Assembly: GCA_023442755.1 (NCBI GenBank)
Contig: JAEZXS010000279.1
Span: 1-48,031, forward strand
DNA: 48,031 nucleotides
DNA from: Pseudomonadota bacterium
Lineage (GTDB): Bacteria > Desulfobacterota > Syntrophobacteria > Syntrophobacterales > Syntrophobacteraceae
Reading direction: 5' to 3'
Shown here piece by piece: positions 17,240 through 25,361 of the stretch. The position numbers and the translations under genes were made by a program. The notes beneath the pieces were generated by a model. The model saw only the letters and a list, made by a program, of their open reading frames with translations. It made no database searches and was not told the DNA's origin. Within the stretch, counting starts at the first letter, position 1; every line of letters starts with the position of its first letter.

Positions 17240-17430
17240 CGCGAAGAAGAACCACGCGAAGAAAGACAATTTGCTTCGGAGAGGTAAGAACCTGTGGTAG
17301 TCGGCCTCGAGTCGCGATGTTTGGCCTTAGAAGGTGCGCGATGGCTTTGTCTCATGCGAAAAAAGCTTCAGTCGATCCAAGTGTGCTTTCCACAAAAGGA
17401 TGGAGGCTGGAAGCCTCTCCCACAATTGAC
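17240..17430. repeat. Degenerate REP-like modules left of the tandem array
   Basis: The gap from 16996 to 18343 holds no supported gene. Here GCGAAGAAGAACCACGCGAA (17240-17259) and degraded palindromes (about 17292-17320 and GGAGGCTGGAAGCCTCTCCC near 17401) precede the 228-bp array. Confidence 0.6.
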
Positions 17431-17546
17431 ATGATGGTTTTTCGGCAAGAATTGTGGCCTCACAGCAAATGGGAACGAGAAAAACAACTTGGCGCCCTGG
17501 CATTTCTTCGCGGCTGGGGAGAAATCCAATGTGCATCTCCGACGAC

Positions 17547-18262
17547 AAAGCATCGCGGCTGAAAGCCGCTCCCACAAGACACCGCGAGGTCCCTGAAATA
17601 ATAACACTCTTTGCTCTTCTTCGCGGCTTCGCGGCTTCGCGTGGGAAAAAATCCATGGCATTCTCCTACGACAAAGCATCGCAGCTGCCGGCCCCATTCT
17701 CACAATCAACCGACTTAAATCTGCCCTGTACTCGCGTCTTTGAGTGTGAAAACTCTATGCGCACTTGCGAAGCGAAAGCATCGCGGCTGAAAGCCGCTCC
17801 CACAAGACACCGCGAGAGCCCTGAAATCATAACACTCTTTGCTCTTCTTCGCGGCTTCGCGGCTTCGCGTGGGAAAAATCCATGGCATTCTCCGACGACA
17901 AAGCATCGCAGCTGCCGGACCCATTTCTCACAATCAACCGACTTAAATCTGCCCTGTATTCGCGTCTTTGAGTGTGCAAACTCTACGCGCACTTGCGAAG
18001 CGAAAGCATCGCGGCTGAAAGCCGCTCCCACAAGACACCGCGAGAGCCCTGAAATCATAACACGCTTTGCTCTTCTTCGCGGCTTCGCGGCTTCGCGTGG
18101 GAAAAAATCCATGGCATTCCCCGACGACAAAGCATCGCAGCTGCCGGCCCCATTCTCACAATCAACCGGCTTAAATCTGCCCTGTATTCGCGTCTTTGAG
18201 TGTGAAAACTCTATGCGCACTTGCGAAGCCAAAGCATCGCGGCTGGAAGCCGCTCCCACAAG
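17547..18262. repeat. 228-bp tandem repeat array, three units plus a partial
   Basis: AAAGCATCGCGGCTGAAAGC recurs at 17547, 17775, 18003 and (with one change) 18231, a period of exactly 228 bp. Each unit joins the palindromic module (GCGGCTGAAAGCCGC), the CTTCGCGGCTTCGCGGC module and a unique spacer ending GTCTTTGAGTGTG. Units differ at only a few positions, so the array expanded recently. Because 228 is a multiple of three, frames stay open across the array on both strands (plus 17454-18362, minus 17666-18259). Those frames lack ribosome sites and are not annotated as genes. Confidence 0.92.
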
Positions 18263-18343
18263 TACTGGAATTCCGCATTTCTTTACAGTTGGTTCTTCTT
18301 CGCGGCTTGTTCCTAAGACTGTAACCCAAAACGCAAGCTGTAA

Positions 18344-20053
18344 TCATGCTGCGCGCCGGTAAATTCCGGGTGCATGTCCGCCGGCCCCGGCAGGCGACCA
18401 GTCAGGACTTACGGGAAGCGGCGGAGGTGCGAGAGCGGCAAACTCCGCTGCGCCGTGAACCACTTTGCCGCCTACAATCGTGAGGACGGATTCGATATTC
18501 CTGATCCTGTCTTCGGGCACTGAGAAGTAGTCTTCGGACAGGGCCGTGAGGTCGGCAAGCTTCCCCACCTCGATGGAACCCTTCTTCAGTTCCTCTCCCG
18601 AAAACCACGCGCTGCCCAGGGTATAGAGTTTCAGGGCCACCGTCCTGTCGAGACGGTTGGAGGCCGGGTAAAGCGTAGTATTCCCCACGGTTTTCCCGGT
18701 GACGAGCCAGAAAAGGCTGGTCCAGGGATTGTAGCTTGCAACGCGCGTCGCGTCCGTTCCCGCGCCAACCGGCAGCCCCATGGAGAGCATTGCCGAGATG
18801 GGAGGAGTGCGGGATGCCGCCTCTGCCCCATAGCGCCCGATGAAATGTTCTCCCTGGAAGGCCATGCGGTCCTGAATCGCGATGCCGCCTCCCAGCGCCG
18901 ACACCCGCTCGATGTTGCGATCGCTGATGGTTTCGGCATGATCCAGGAACCACCGCAGCCCGTTGAAGGGAATCTCCCGGTCTACCTGCTCGAAAACGTC
19001 GAGAAACCTGGTAATGGATTCATCGTAGGTGGCGTGAAGGCGGAAAGGCCACTTGTTTTCGACCAGAAGGCGTATCACCGAAGCGAGTTCGCTTTCCATG
19101 CGGGGAGGCAGGAGGGGTTGTGGCTGGAGGAAGTCCTCGAAATCCGCACCCGAAAAGACGAGCATCTCTCCCGCGCCGTTCATGCGGAAATAGTCGTCGC
19201 CGCGGCCCGGCGAGGTCATGGCGACCCAGTTCCTGAAGTCATCGAGTTCTCCCCCCGCGCTTTGCGTAAACAGGTTGTAGGCGATGCGAACGGTGAGTTC
19301 CCCGTTGCCGGCCAGGTGTTCTATCACCCGGTAGTCGCCCGGATAGTTCTGGAAGCCGCCTCCCGCGTCTATGGCGCTGGTAACGCCGAGGCGGTTGAGT
19401 TCTCTCATGAAGTGGCGGGTGGAATTGACCTGGTCCTCATAGGAGAGCTTCGGCCCTTTTGCCAGGCTTGCATAGAGCACCGTCGCGTTCGGACGTGCAA
19501 TGAGCAGTCCGGTGGGGTTGCCGTGCCGGTCACGCTGGATTTCGCCTCCCGGAAAGTCCGGGGTTGCCCGGGTGTAGCCGAGCGCCCGCAGGGCCGCGCC
19601 GTTCAGAAACGCCCGGTCGTAGAGGTGCAGGACAAAGACGGGAGTCTCCGGCGCCGCTTCGTTGATTTCCTCCAGGGTGGGCATGCGCCGCTCGGCAAAC
19701 TGGAACTCGGACCAGCCGCCGATCACGCGCACCCACTGGGGTACAGGCGTGCGCCGGGCCTGTTCCCGCAGCATCCGCAGGGCGTCCCGAAGCGAGGGGA
19801 CCCCGTCCCATCTCAGTTCCATATTATAGTTCAGTCCTTCCCGGATTATATGCATATGAGAGTCGTTCAACCCGGGAATCACCGTCCGGCCGTGAAGATC
19901 GATCACACGAGCGTTTGGGGCTCTCGACATCACTTCCGCATCCGTTCCGGCGGCCCGGAAAAGGCCGTCTTTTATCGAGACGGCGGAGACATGCGGCCTG
20001 CTTTCGTCAAGAGTCGCGATACGGCCGTTTACGAGAATGAGTTCTGCATCCAT
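18344..20053 (-). CDS. YtcJ-type amidohydrolase (metal-dependent)
   Basis: 569-aa member of the amidohydrolase_3 (YtcJ) family. The N-terminal beta-sandwich strand LILVNGRIATLDES is followed by the metal-binding DSHMH (HxH) after RTVIPGLN. Further landmarks are LDHAETI, a GTDATRVASYNPW block carrying the likely catalytic Asp, and the family C-terminus GSIEVGKLADLTALSEDYF. It should hydrolyse an amide, lactam or similar C-N bond in the cytoplasm; substrate cannot be told. ATG 20053 has GGAAGAGG upstream; an upstream start at 20083 lies inside a leader hairpin. It is a single gene and ends beside the 228-bp array. Confidence 0.85.
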   Translation of the reverse strand: MDAELILVNGRIATLDESRPHVSAVSIKDGLFRAAGTDAEVMSRAPNARVIDLHGRTVIPGLNDSHMHIIREGLNYNMELRWDGVPSLRDALRMLREQARRTPVPQWVRVIGGWSEFQFAERRMPTLEEINEAAPETPVFVLHLYDRAFLNGAALRALGYTRATPDFPGGEIQRDRHGNPTGLLIARPNATVLYASLAKGPKLSYEDQVNSTRHFMRELNRLGVTSAIDAGGGFQNYPGDYRVIEHLAGNGELTVRIAYNLFTQSAGGELDDFRNWVAMTSPGRGDDYFRMNGAGEMLVFSGADFEDFLQPQPLLPPRMESELASVIRLLVENKWPFRLHATYDESITRFLDVFEQVDREIPFNGLRWFLDHAETISDRNIERVSALGGGIAIQDRMAFQGEHFIGRYGAEAASRTPPISAMLSMGLPVGAGTDATRVASYNPWTSLFWLVTGKTVGNTTLYPASNRLDRTVALKLYTLGSAWFSGEELKKGSIEVGKLADLTALSEDYFSVPEDRIRNIESVLTIVGGKVVHGAAEFAALAPPPLPVSPDWSPAGAGGHAPGIYRRAA

Positions 20054-20069
20054 GGTTCCTCTTCCTTGT

Positions 20070-20089
20070 GGGGACAAAAGCATGTCCCC
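20070..20089 (-). promoter_or_regulatory. Leader hairpin before the amidohydrolase
   Basis: GGGGACA (20070-20076) pairs perfectly with TGTCCCC (20083-20089) immediately upstream of the ribosome site of the amidohydrolase gene. It has no T tract. The rest of the 394-bp gap (20090-20447) shows an AT-rich stretch near 20140-20190 that probably contains the promoter. No gene or terminator is clear there. Confidence 0.4.
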
Positions 20090-20447
20090 ATGCGTTTACT
20101 GAAAATTCGATTTCATAATGTGCCCCAGGCATTTTCTGTTCTACATATGTATTGTTTATGGTAAGCATTATTGATTGTTGAACAAGCAATTGATATTGCG
20201 GGCTAAAGGTGGAGGGAGCGTCGCGAGATTTCGTGTACGGGATCGTGTCCTGGTTCACAGAAAATACACAATCCCGACATCAGGAGGACACAAGGAAAGG
20301 GCATTATGTCTGCAGAAAGTTTGACCTATGCGGAAGAGGCAGCCTGACGGCCTATTGTCGGTCCAATCCCCCCGTGATTGAATCGGCCCGGGCGCCTCTT
20401 CCCCTCCCTCGAACATGACCGTCCGGAGGTGGGCGGCGGGAACGAAG

Positions 20448-20828
20448 TCAAACGGCGTCGGTCAGAAACGATGTCCCGGCTTCGAGCGCCCGTTCGACTT
20501 TCTCCTTCAGGCCGGTAAGGTCGAATGACTTGACAACATAATAGTCGGCGGCAAGGGTTTTGGCATCGTCGCGGTAGGAGTCGTAGGCGCTGCAAACGAT
20601 GATGGGGAGGTCGGGATTGCTGCTGCGGATTTCCTGAAGGATCTCCAGGCCGTCGCAATCTACGAGCCGAATATCCAGGATCACGAGGTCGGGCTGAAAG
20701 ATTTCCATCCTCTTCATGAGCTTGTGGCATGATCCGGTGGCGCTGACTTCATACCCCATCTCGGTAAACTCGAGGGAATACCAGTCCCGGATATGTCTTT
20801 CGTCATCTACGACCAGAATTCGGGCCAT
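20448..20828 (-). CDS. Single-domain response regulator (CheY-like)
   Basis: 126-aa receiver domain without an output domain. The acidic pocket is Asp8-Asp9, the phosphoacceptor is Asp52 (VILDIRL), the switch Ser is Ser80 (VCSAYDS) and the conserved Lys is Lys100 (VVKSFD). It probably relays a phosphate or acts by protein contact. The nearest kinase in the window is 14 kb away and not obviously linked. It is the last gene of a five-gene minus-strand run, 21 bp after the DksA-like gene. Confidence 0.9.
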   Translation of the reverse strand: MARILVVDDERHIRDWYSLEFTEMGYEVSATGSCHKLMKRMEIFQPDLVILDIRLVDCDGLEILQEIRSSNPDLPIIVCSAYDSYRDDAKTLAADYYVVKSFDLTGLKEKVERALEAGTSFLTDAV

Positions 20829-20849
20829 GTTCTTTCTCCTTGCGTCCTG

Positions 20850-21227
20850 CTAACTGGCTTTCTGGAAGATGATCTTCCTTTCTTCGGCTTCTATTTCCTT
20901 TTTGCAGTCGATACACACGGAAGCCGTCGGCTGCGCCCGGAGCCGCATGAGGCCGATCTGCATCCCGCATTCTTCGCACAGCCCGAACTCGCCGGCTTTG
21001 AGCCGGTGAAGCGCTTCGAGGATTTGTCTCACAGCCAGGTTGCTGCGCTGGCGGAGAGCCAGAAGCATTTCGCTTTCCGACCGCACGCTTGCGAGGTCCG
21101 CTTCGTCCATCGGTCTGAGCGAGTTCCTGCATTCCACCTCGAAGACCCCATCCTGCAAACCGGACAGAAACTGCTGAAGCTGCGCGATGAGAATCCCATG
21201 AAATGCGGTCAATGTCTCCCTGTCCAT
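20850..21227 (-). CDS. DksA/TraR-family zinc-finger transcription factor
   Basis: 125-aa protein of the DksA fold: an N-terminal helical hairpin and a C4 zinc finger with Cys84, Cys87, Cys105 and Cys108 (CEEC...CIDC). The hairpin tip keeps the acidic DxxDxA motif (DEADLA, Asp41 and Asp44) that DksA inserts into the RNA polymerase secondary channel. It therefore probably modulates transcription initiation, perhaps with ppGpp. ATG 21227 follows a strong AAGGAGG by 6 bp. It lies 27 bp after the PHP-glycosyltransferase gene and 21 bp before the response regulator. A lipid/sugar operon is an unusual home for a DksA paralogue. Confidence 0.88.
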   Translation of the reverse strand: MDRETLTAFHGILIAQLQQFLSGLQDGVFEVECRNSLRPMDEADLASVRSESEMLLALRQRSNLAVRQILEALHRLKAGEFGLCEECGMQIGLMRLRAQPTASVCIDCKKEIEAEERKIIFQKAS

Positions 21228-21254
21228 CACCAACCTCCTTATGTCGCTTCGTTC

Positions 21255-23723
21255 TCAGGCCGCCTTTCTCTTCGAGTATTCCTCGAGCCCGAAGGCCGAA
21301 CCTGTCTGCGGTGAGTTCCCCTGATATATTCGCCATGTTTCCTCAAACGCCTTTTCGCAGGACCGGCTTTCCATGTACCGCCGCGCCGCCGCGCCCATCT
21401 GCTTTCGCAGTGCGGCATCGGACAGAAGCGTTTCCAGGGCGGAACGGAGGCTCTTCGAATCCCCTGCGGGGAAGATAAACCCGGTCTTGTTCGGAACCAC
21501 GTTCTCCCGCGGGCCTCCCGAATCGGTGACAACCACGGGAAGCCCCGCTGCCTGCGCTTCCAGAACAACGTTTCCGAAAGTGTCGGTGGCGCTGGGGAAT
21601 GCGAAGATGTCGCAACTCGCATATACAGTCGATAGATCTTCGCCTTCCATGTATCCGGTGAAAATGCAGGGGGTTCCCTGCATGAACTCTTTCAGCTCAT
21701 CGAGCTGCGGTCCGTCTCCCACCAGCACCAGTTCAACTTCCGGAAATCGTTGCCTCAGACCTTTGAAGGCCTGGCCCAGGAGCATCAAATCCTTCTCCTT
21801 CGAGATCCTGCCTGCATACAGGATCTTCAGGCCCGTACCCGACCCGAGGCGGTTTTTCATGAATGCCGGATCACGCTTGGACGGATGGAATTTGCGGGTA
21901 TCGACCCCTCTCGGAAACAGGCGGATTTTCTCCGGACTGATGCCCCTGGCAACCAGGTCGTTTCCGGTGCTCATGGAGGGGACCAGGATGAAGTCGAGCT
22001 GTTCGTAAAACCAGAGGATGTATTTCCAGGCAAGGCTTTCCATGTCGCCGTCCCCGGTGAGCCTGCTCGCATATTCCGGCACGGCGGTGTGGTACGTCCC
22101 GCTCAGCGGCGTTTTCATGATCCTTGCGATGGCGAGCGATGCCAGCCCGAGGGGGCCGGGAGTTGCCGTGTGGATATGGTTGAACCGATTTTTATAGCAG
22201 TAGTCGAGCATTTGCAGGAAGGGCGTAAGGTAGAGCTTCTGCTCGGGGTATTCGGGCAGTTCGTAGCTTCCGATGGGCGTGAAATTCCTGACGCCGTCGA
22301 CCTCCGGCCGGGATTCGGCATCGCAGGTGATCACGGTGAGGTCTTTGCCGCTGCTTCTTGCCAGCTTGACCTGGTGCTGGAGCGTCAGCGCCACGCCGTT
22401 CACCTCATAGAAGGTATCGGTAAAATGCGCCATTTTGAAGGGTGTTTCGGGAAGGATGTAATCGAGCCCCTCGGAGGAAAAGCGTTCCAGGGCGGAATCG
22501 GTAAAGAGCCGGTCCCGGGAAAAGACCGAAAAGGTGACAAAATAGGGGGCGAGGACGGTCGAAAGCGCACCGGCCGATCCGAGGGATTGAAACGTGGTGA
22601 AGAAGTTGGCGCCCGAGAGCTGGCTTATGAGCGAATTCCAGAAATGCAGAAGGACCTTGTTGGAAACCTGGTTCACGAAATGAAACCACCTCTCGGGCCT
22701 GTTCTCGAACTTTCCGTTGCCGTTTTTCATGATATCCATGAGAACAGGGTCGTCTTTCAGGATCATGTGGGCTTCGAACCGGAGCTGGTCTTCCACTCGT
22801 GAATCTTCGGCCTGCCTGGGCGTCTTTTTCTGTTTCCAGGAATACACGAGGCGGCTGAAAAGCCCGGCCTCTTCGGGGTCTGCCTGGAGGCATCGGTCGA
22901 GAAAGCGCAGGACCGGGTCCCGGCCGACATTTTTTTCGAAGCCGAGTTTTCTTTTATAGAACTGGTATGCAATCCCGTACAGGTTGTGGGACATCACCCG
23001 GGGATCGCTCCCGGCGCCCGAGACGATTGCCTGATGCGTTTCCACGCCCAACAGGAACTCATCCAGGGTCCGCGCCCCTTTGACTTCCGTGTGGTGGCGC
23101 GCCACATTCAGTGCGCTGTGGTCGTCGGAGCCGCCGGTGAGGTTCTTGAGCCAGGGGTCGGGGAATCCGGGTACGATTCCGTGTCTTTCGATGAGTTTGT
23201 CGATCCATTCGGGTGTGAGATTTTCCAGGATGAGCCTGACGGCGCGGTTCTGGTAATCGTCTCTTGCCCCGTTCAGTTCAAAATTCCTGAAAAGCAGGAT
23301 GAACTTCTCGAAATGTTCGAGGGTGAGCTTGTCGTTCACCGCATAGAAAGGGTGGGCGAGAACGTGGATGAGACCGGCGTCGTCGAGGTAGCGGACGAGA
23401 TCGTAGATATTCTCGCGCACTTTCTGCACGTCACGGTGGATTTCCTCGTCGATGTCATAAACCAGCACGTGAGCCTTGCATCCGTCTTCCGGGAAATACG
23501 TCGTGATTTCCTCACTGACAAAGGTCCCGGGCAGGTGCGCGATTTCGAGCGCTCCGGCAATCGTGTTGTGGTCTGAAATGGTTACCAGGTCCATTCCTTT
23601 GTTCCTGGCGATGCGGTAAAGCGCTTCCGGTTCGCTGAAGCTCTCCGGGCAGCCGAGCTTCTGGAGAATCCATTGTGATGGCCGTACGGAGTATTTCGAA
23701 TGCAGATGCAGATCGACTTTCAT
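21255..23723 (-). CDS. PHP-domain and GT4 glycosyltransferase fusion
   Basis: 822-aa two-enzyme fusion. Residues 1-230 form a PHP metal-dependent phosphoesterase domain (KVDLHLHSKYS, ISDHNT, HVLAHPFY). Residues 230-425 are a linker I do not recognise. Residues 428-822 are a GT-B fold, family-4-type glycosyltransferase (AHFTDTFYEVNGVALTLQ, ILYAGRISKEKD, PSATDTFGNVVLEAQAAGLP). No signal peptide is seen. It likely transfers a sugar to a lipid or glycan at the inner membrane, with the PHP part removing a phosphate or acting as a switch. ATG 23723 follows GGAAGGAAATC. It sits 10 bp after psd in the same operon, which points to membrane lipid or envelope work. Confidence 0.88.
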   Translation of the reverse strand: MKVDLHLHSKYSVRPSQWILQKLGCPESFSEPEALYRIARNKGMDLVTISDHNTIAGALEIAHLPGTFVSEEITTYFPEDGCKAHVLVYDIDEEIHRDVQKVRENIYDLVRYLDDAGLIHVLAHPFYAVNDKLTLEHFEKFILLFRNFELNGARDDYQNRAVRLILENLTPEWIDKLIERHGIVPGFPDPWLKNLTGGSDDHSALNVARHHTEVKGARTLDEFLLGVETHQAIVSGAGSDPRVMSHNLYGIAYQFYKRKLGFEKNVGRDPVLRFLDRCLQADPEEAGLFSRLVYSWKQKKTPRQAEDSRVEDQLRFEAHMILKDDPVLMDIMKNGNGKFENRPERWFHFVNQVSNKVLLHFWNSLISQLSGANFFTTFQSLGSAGALSTVLAPYFVTFSVFSRDRLFTDSALERFSSEGLDYILPETPFKMAHFTDTFYEVNGVALTLQHQVKLARSSGKDLTVITCDAESRPEVDGVRNFTPIGSYELPEYPEQKLYLTPFLQMLDYCYKNRFNHIHTATPGPLGLASLAIARIMKTPLSGTYHTAVPEYASRLTGDGDMESLAWKYILWFYEQLDFILVPSMSTGNDLVARGISPEKIRLFPRGVDTRKFHPSKRDPAFMKNRLGSGTGLKILYAGRISKEKDLMLLGQAFKGLRQRFPEVELVLVGDGPQLDELKEFMQGTPCIFTGYMEGEDLSTVYASCDIFAFPSATDTFGNVVLEAQAAGLPVVVTDSGGPRENVVPNKTGFIFPAGDSKSLRSALETLLSDAALRKQMGAAARRYMESRSCEKAFEETWRIYQGNSPQTGSAFGLEEYSKRKAA

Positions 23724-23733
23724 GATTTCCTTC

Positions 23734-24429
23734 CTATTCTGCCAGGATCGTTTCCCCGGCCCGGACCTTGGCGCCCGGACCGACATGTATTTTCATCCCC
23801 TGCTGCGGCGCAAACACCAGGTCCACCTGGGAGCCTATCCGGATCATTCCGAAGATCTGTCCCGCCATCACGCTTTCGCCCCGCGCGACGTAGCTGTCTA
23901 TTCCGCTCACGCTCCTTGCCGCGATCTGCACGACGTAGCAGGAAAGCGAATTGCCCCGGTATTGACCGTCGATCCTGGTGACGGTCCTCTCGTTCTGGAC
24001 GATGTGGATGCTGTTCCGATAAAACGGCAGTTGCCTGAAGATCGTACGGAAGTGCATTGCGGCCATGTAGAGATTTTTCGTCATTGCCGGATAATGGCGG
24101 ATAAAGGCGATGCGGCCGGGGATCGGCGCGCGGTTGTAGTGCACGTTGAAGGGGCTCATGAAGATCCCGATCAGGACTTTCGGGCGGGAAAGGTCCTCTT
24201 TGGTTATGTCCTTCAAGGTGGCGGAGACGCCGCGTTTGATGGTGATGACCTCTTCCCCGGGCAGAACTTCCTTCACATACACCACTGTACCGTCGGCAGG
24301 GCTGAGTATCCCGGCATCATCGCCGGGGATGCTTCGCGGTGGGTTCCTGAAAAACCACACGCGGCGCCAGTACAGATACAGCAGGCCGCACAACACGGCG
24401 GCTGCGAATATGAGGCTGATGGTTTTCAC
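23734..24429 (-). CDS. psd: Phosphatidylserine decarboxylase proenzyme
   Basis: 231-aa short-form (archaeal/Bacillus-like) phosphatidylserine decarboxylase making phosphatidylethanolamine. It has one N-terminal membrane segment (about 5-20), the family block WFFRNPPR, and LSPADGTVVYV. The HYNRAPIPG block follows, then the self-cleavage site RIGSQVDLVFAP, where the Ser becomes the pyruvoyl group. GTG 24429 is chosen: it overlaps the upstream stop (GTGA) and GGAGG lies 14 bp before it. A longer frame reaches 24549 but would overlap the upstream gene by 124 bp. It is the second gene of the five-gene operon. Confidence 0.92.
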   Translation of the reverse strand: MKTISLIFAAAVLCGLLYLYWRRVWFFRNPPRSIPGDDAGILSPADGTVVYVKEVLPGEEVITIKRGVSATLKDITKEDLSRPKVLIGIFMSPFNVHYNRAPIPGRIAFIRHYPAMTKNLYMAAMHFRTIFRQLPFYRNSIHIVQNERTVTRIDGQYRGNSLSCYVVQIAARSVSGIDSYVARGESVMAGQIFGMIRIGSQVDLVFAPQQGMKIHVGPGAKVRAGETILAE

Positions 24430-25124
24430 GAGGATTTCGTGTACCTCCAGATTTCGTCCTTCAGCACGCGGACAAGCGCCATACCCGATGAGAAGGGAAA
24501 GTTGATGACCTCGAAAAAGTCCTCTTCCTTCTTGATGTTTTTGAGCCACTTTTTCACGCCGGAGTGCCCGATCATCTCGCGAACGTAAATGTTGGTGTCA
24601 TGCAGGAGGATGTAGGAATTTTTCCGCACATGCTCGAGGGTGCAGAGAAAATCCTCCTTTACGTGTTCATAGGCATGGCTGCCGTCTATGAAGGCGATGT
24701 CGATTTCGGGCAGGCCGAGCCTGCTGTAGGATGAGAAGAACTGATCGGAGCGCAGTTTGTAGTGCGTTACGATCTCCTCCACCCCGAACTGCTGGAAATG
24801 CTGCTGCACCTTCCCGGGTTCGCTCCACTTGTCCGCTCCGCCGATAGTTTTGAACGGACCGTTTTTGAGCAGAGAGTAGGAAGGATCCACGAAGGTGCAC
24901 ATACCGCCGCCGTTGTCCTTCATACCCAGGGCAAAGCAGACAACGCTGAAACCGAAGCCCGAACCGATAACCAGCAGGTGCTTCGGCCTCAGAGCCCTGG
25001 TGAGCCCGTAGTAGAGGAACCCAAAGCCCAGGTTGAGGTTTTCGGGCTTTTCGTTATGTCCCATGGGTTTTGCGCGTTCGAGGATTTCTTTGAGAAGATC
25101 GGTGTTCAGACTGAAGTTTTCCAA
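24426..25124 (-). CDS. Class I SAM-dependent methyltransferase (Methyltransf_24-like)
   Basis: 232-aa protein with a SAM-binding Rossmann core: LLVIGSGFGFSVVCFALG (motif I), CTFVDPSY, IDIAFIDGSHAYEHVKED (post-motif Asp) and YILLHDTN. The IDGSHAYE and LLHDTN pair is typical of Methyltransf_24-type and macrocin-O-methyltransferase-like enzymes. Substrate unknown; being first in an operon with psd and a glycosyltransferase, it may modify a lipid or sugar. It starts with TTG, 5-7 bp after GGGAGGA, and ends by sharing GTGA with psd. Confidence 0.8.
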   Translation of the reverse strand: MENFSLNTDLLKEILERAKPMGHNEKPENLNLGFGFLYYGLTRALRPKHLLVIGSGFGFSVVCFALGMKDNGGGMCTFVDPSYSLLKNGPFKTIGGADKWSEPGKVQQHFQQFGVEEIVTHYKLRSDQFFSSYSRLGLPEIDIAFIDGSHAYEHVKEDFLCTLEHVRKNSYILLHDTNIYVREMIGHSGVKKWLKNIKKEEDFFEVINFPFSSGMALVRVLKDEIWRYTKSS

Positions 25125-25306
25125 TAGCGTCCTCCCTTTTCGGTTTTTCGGGACTGTACAGGAGGAACTTGGCGGCTGTGTGACGAGGAAGTTATTTTTC
25201 CGTTACGAACGGTTCGGGAGTCGGTTCGATACAAAAAGGGCAAGCATGGCGATGCAGAGGCTGAAGAAGCTGGGGTATATGTAGGCTAATTAAGTGGCAG
25301 GGCTGG

Positions 25307-25352
25307 AAGCATAGGTCATATAAGTCATATGCGACATATATGACCTATGCTT
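25307..25352. repeat. Long near-perfect palindrome
   Basis: Twenty-base arms (25307-25326 and 25333-25352, starting AAGCATAGGTCATATAAGTC) pair at 19 of 20 positions around ATATGC. The motif GTCATAT or its complement occurs repeatedly inside. It lies just after the ahbC stop on the minus strand, so it could end that transcript, although no T tract follows. It may equally be a dispersed palindromic element. Confidence 0.75.
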
Positions 25353-25361
25353 TTCCATGAA

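Noticed and set aside
17547..18262. CRISPR array
   Set aside because: Units are 228 bp without short spacers of variable sequence, and no cas gene is present.
17454..18362. A 302-codon frame of 76-residue repeats, and an opposite-strand frame at 17666-18259
   Set aside because: Both are open only because the 228-bp DNA repeat is a multiple of three; no ribosome site, and the content is the dispersed palindromic modules.
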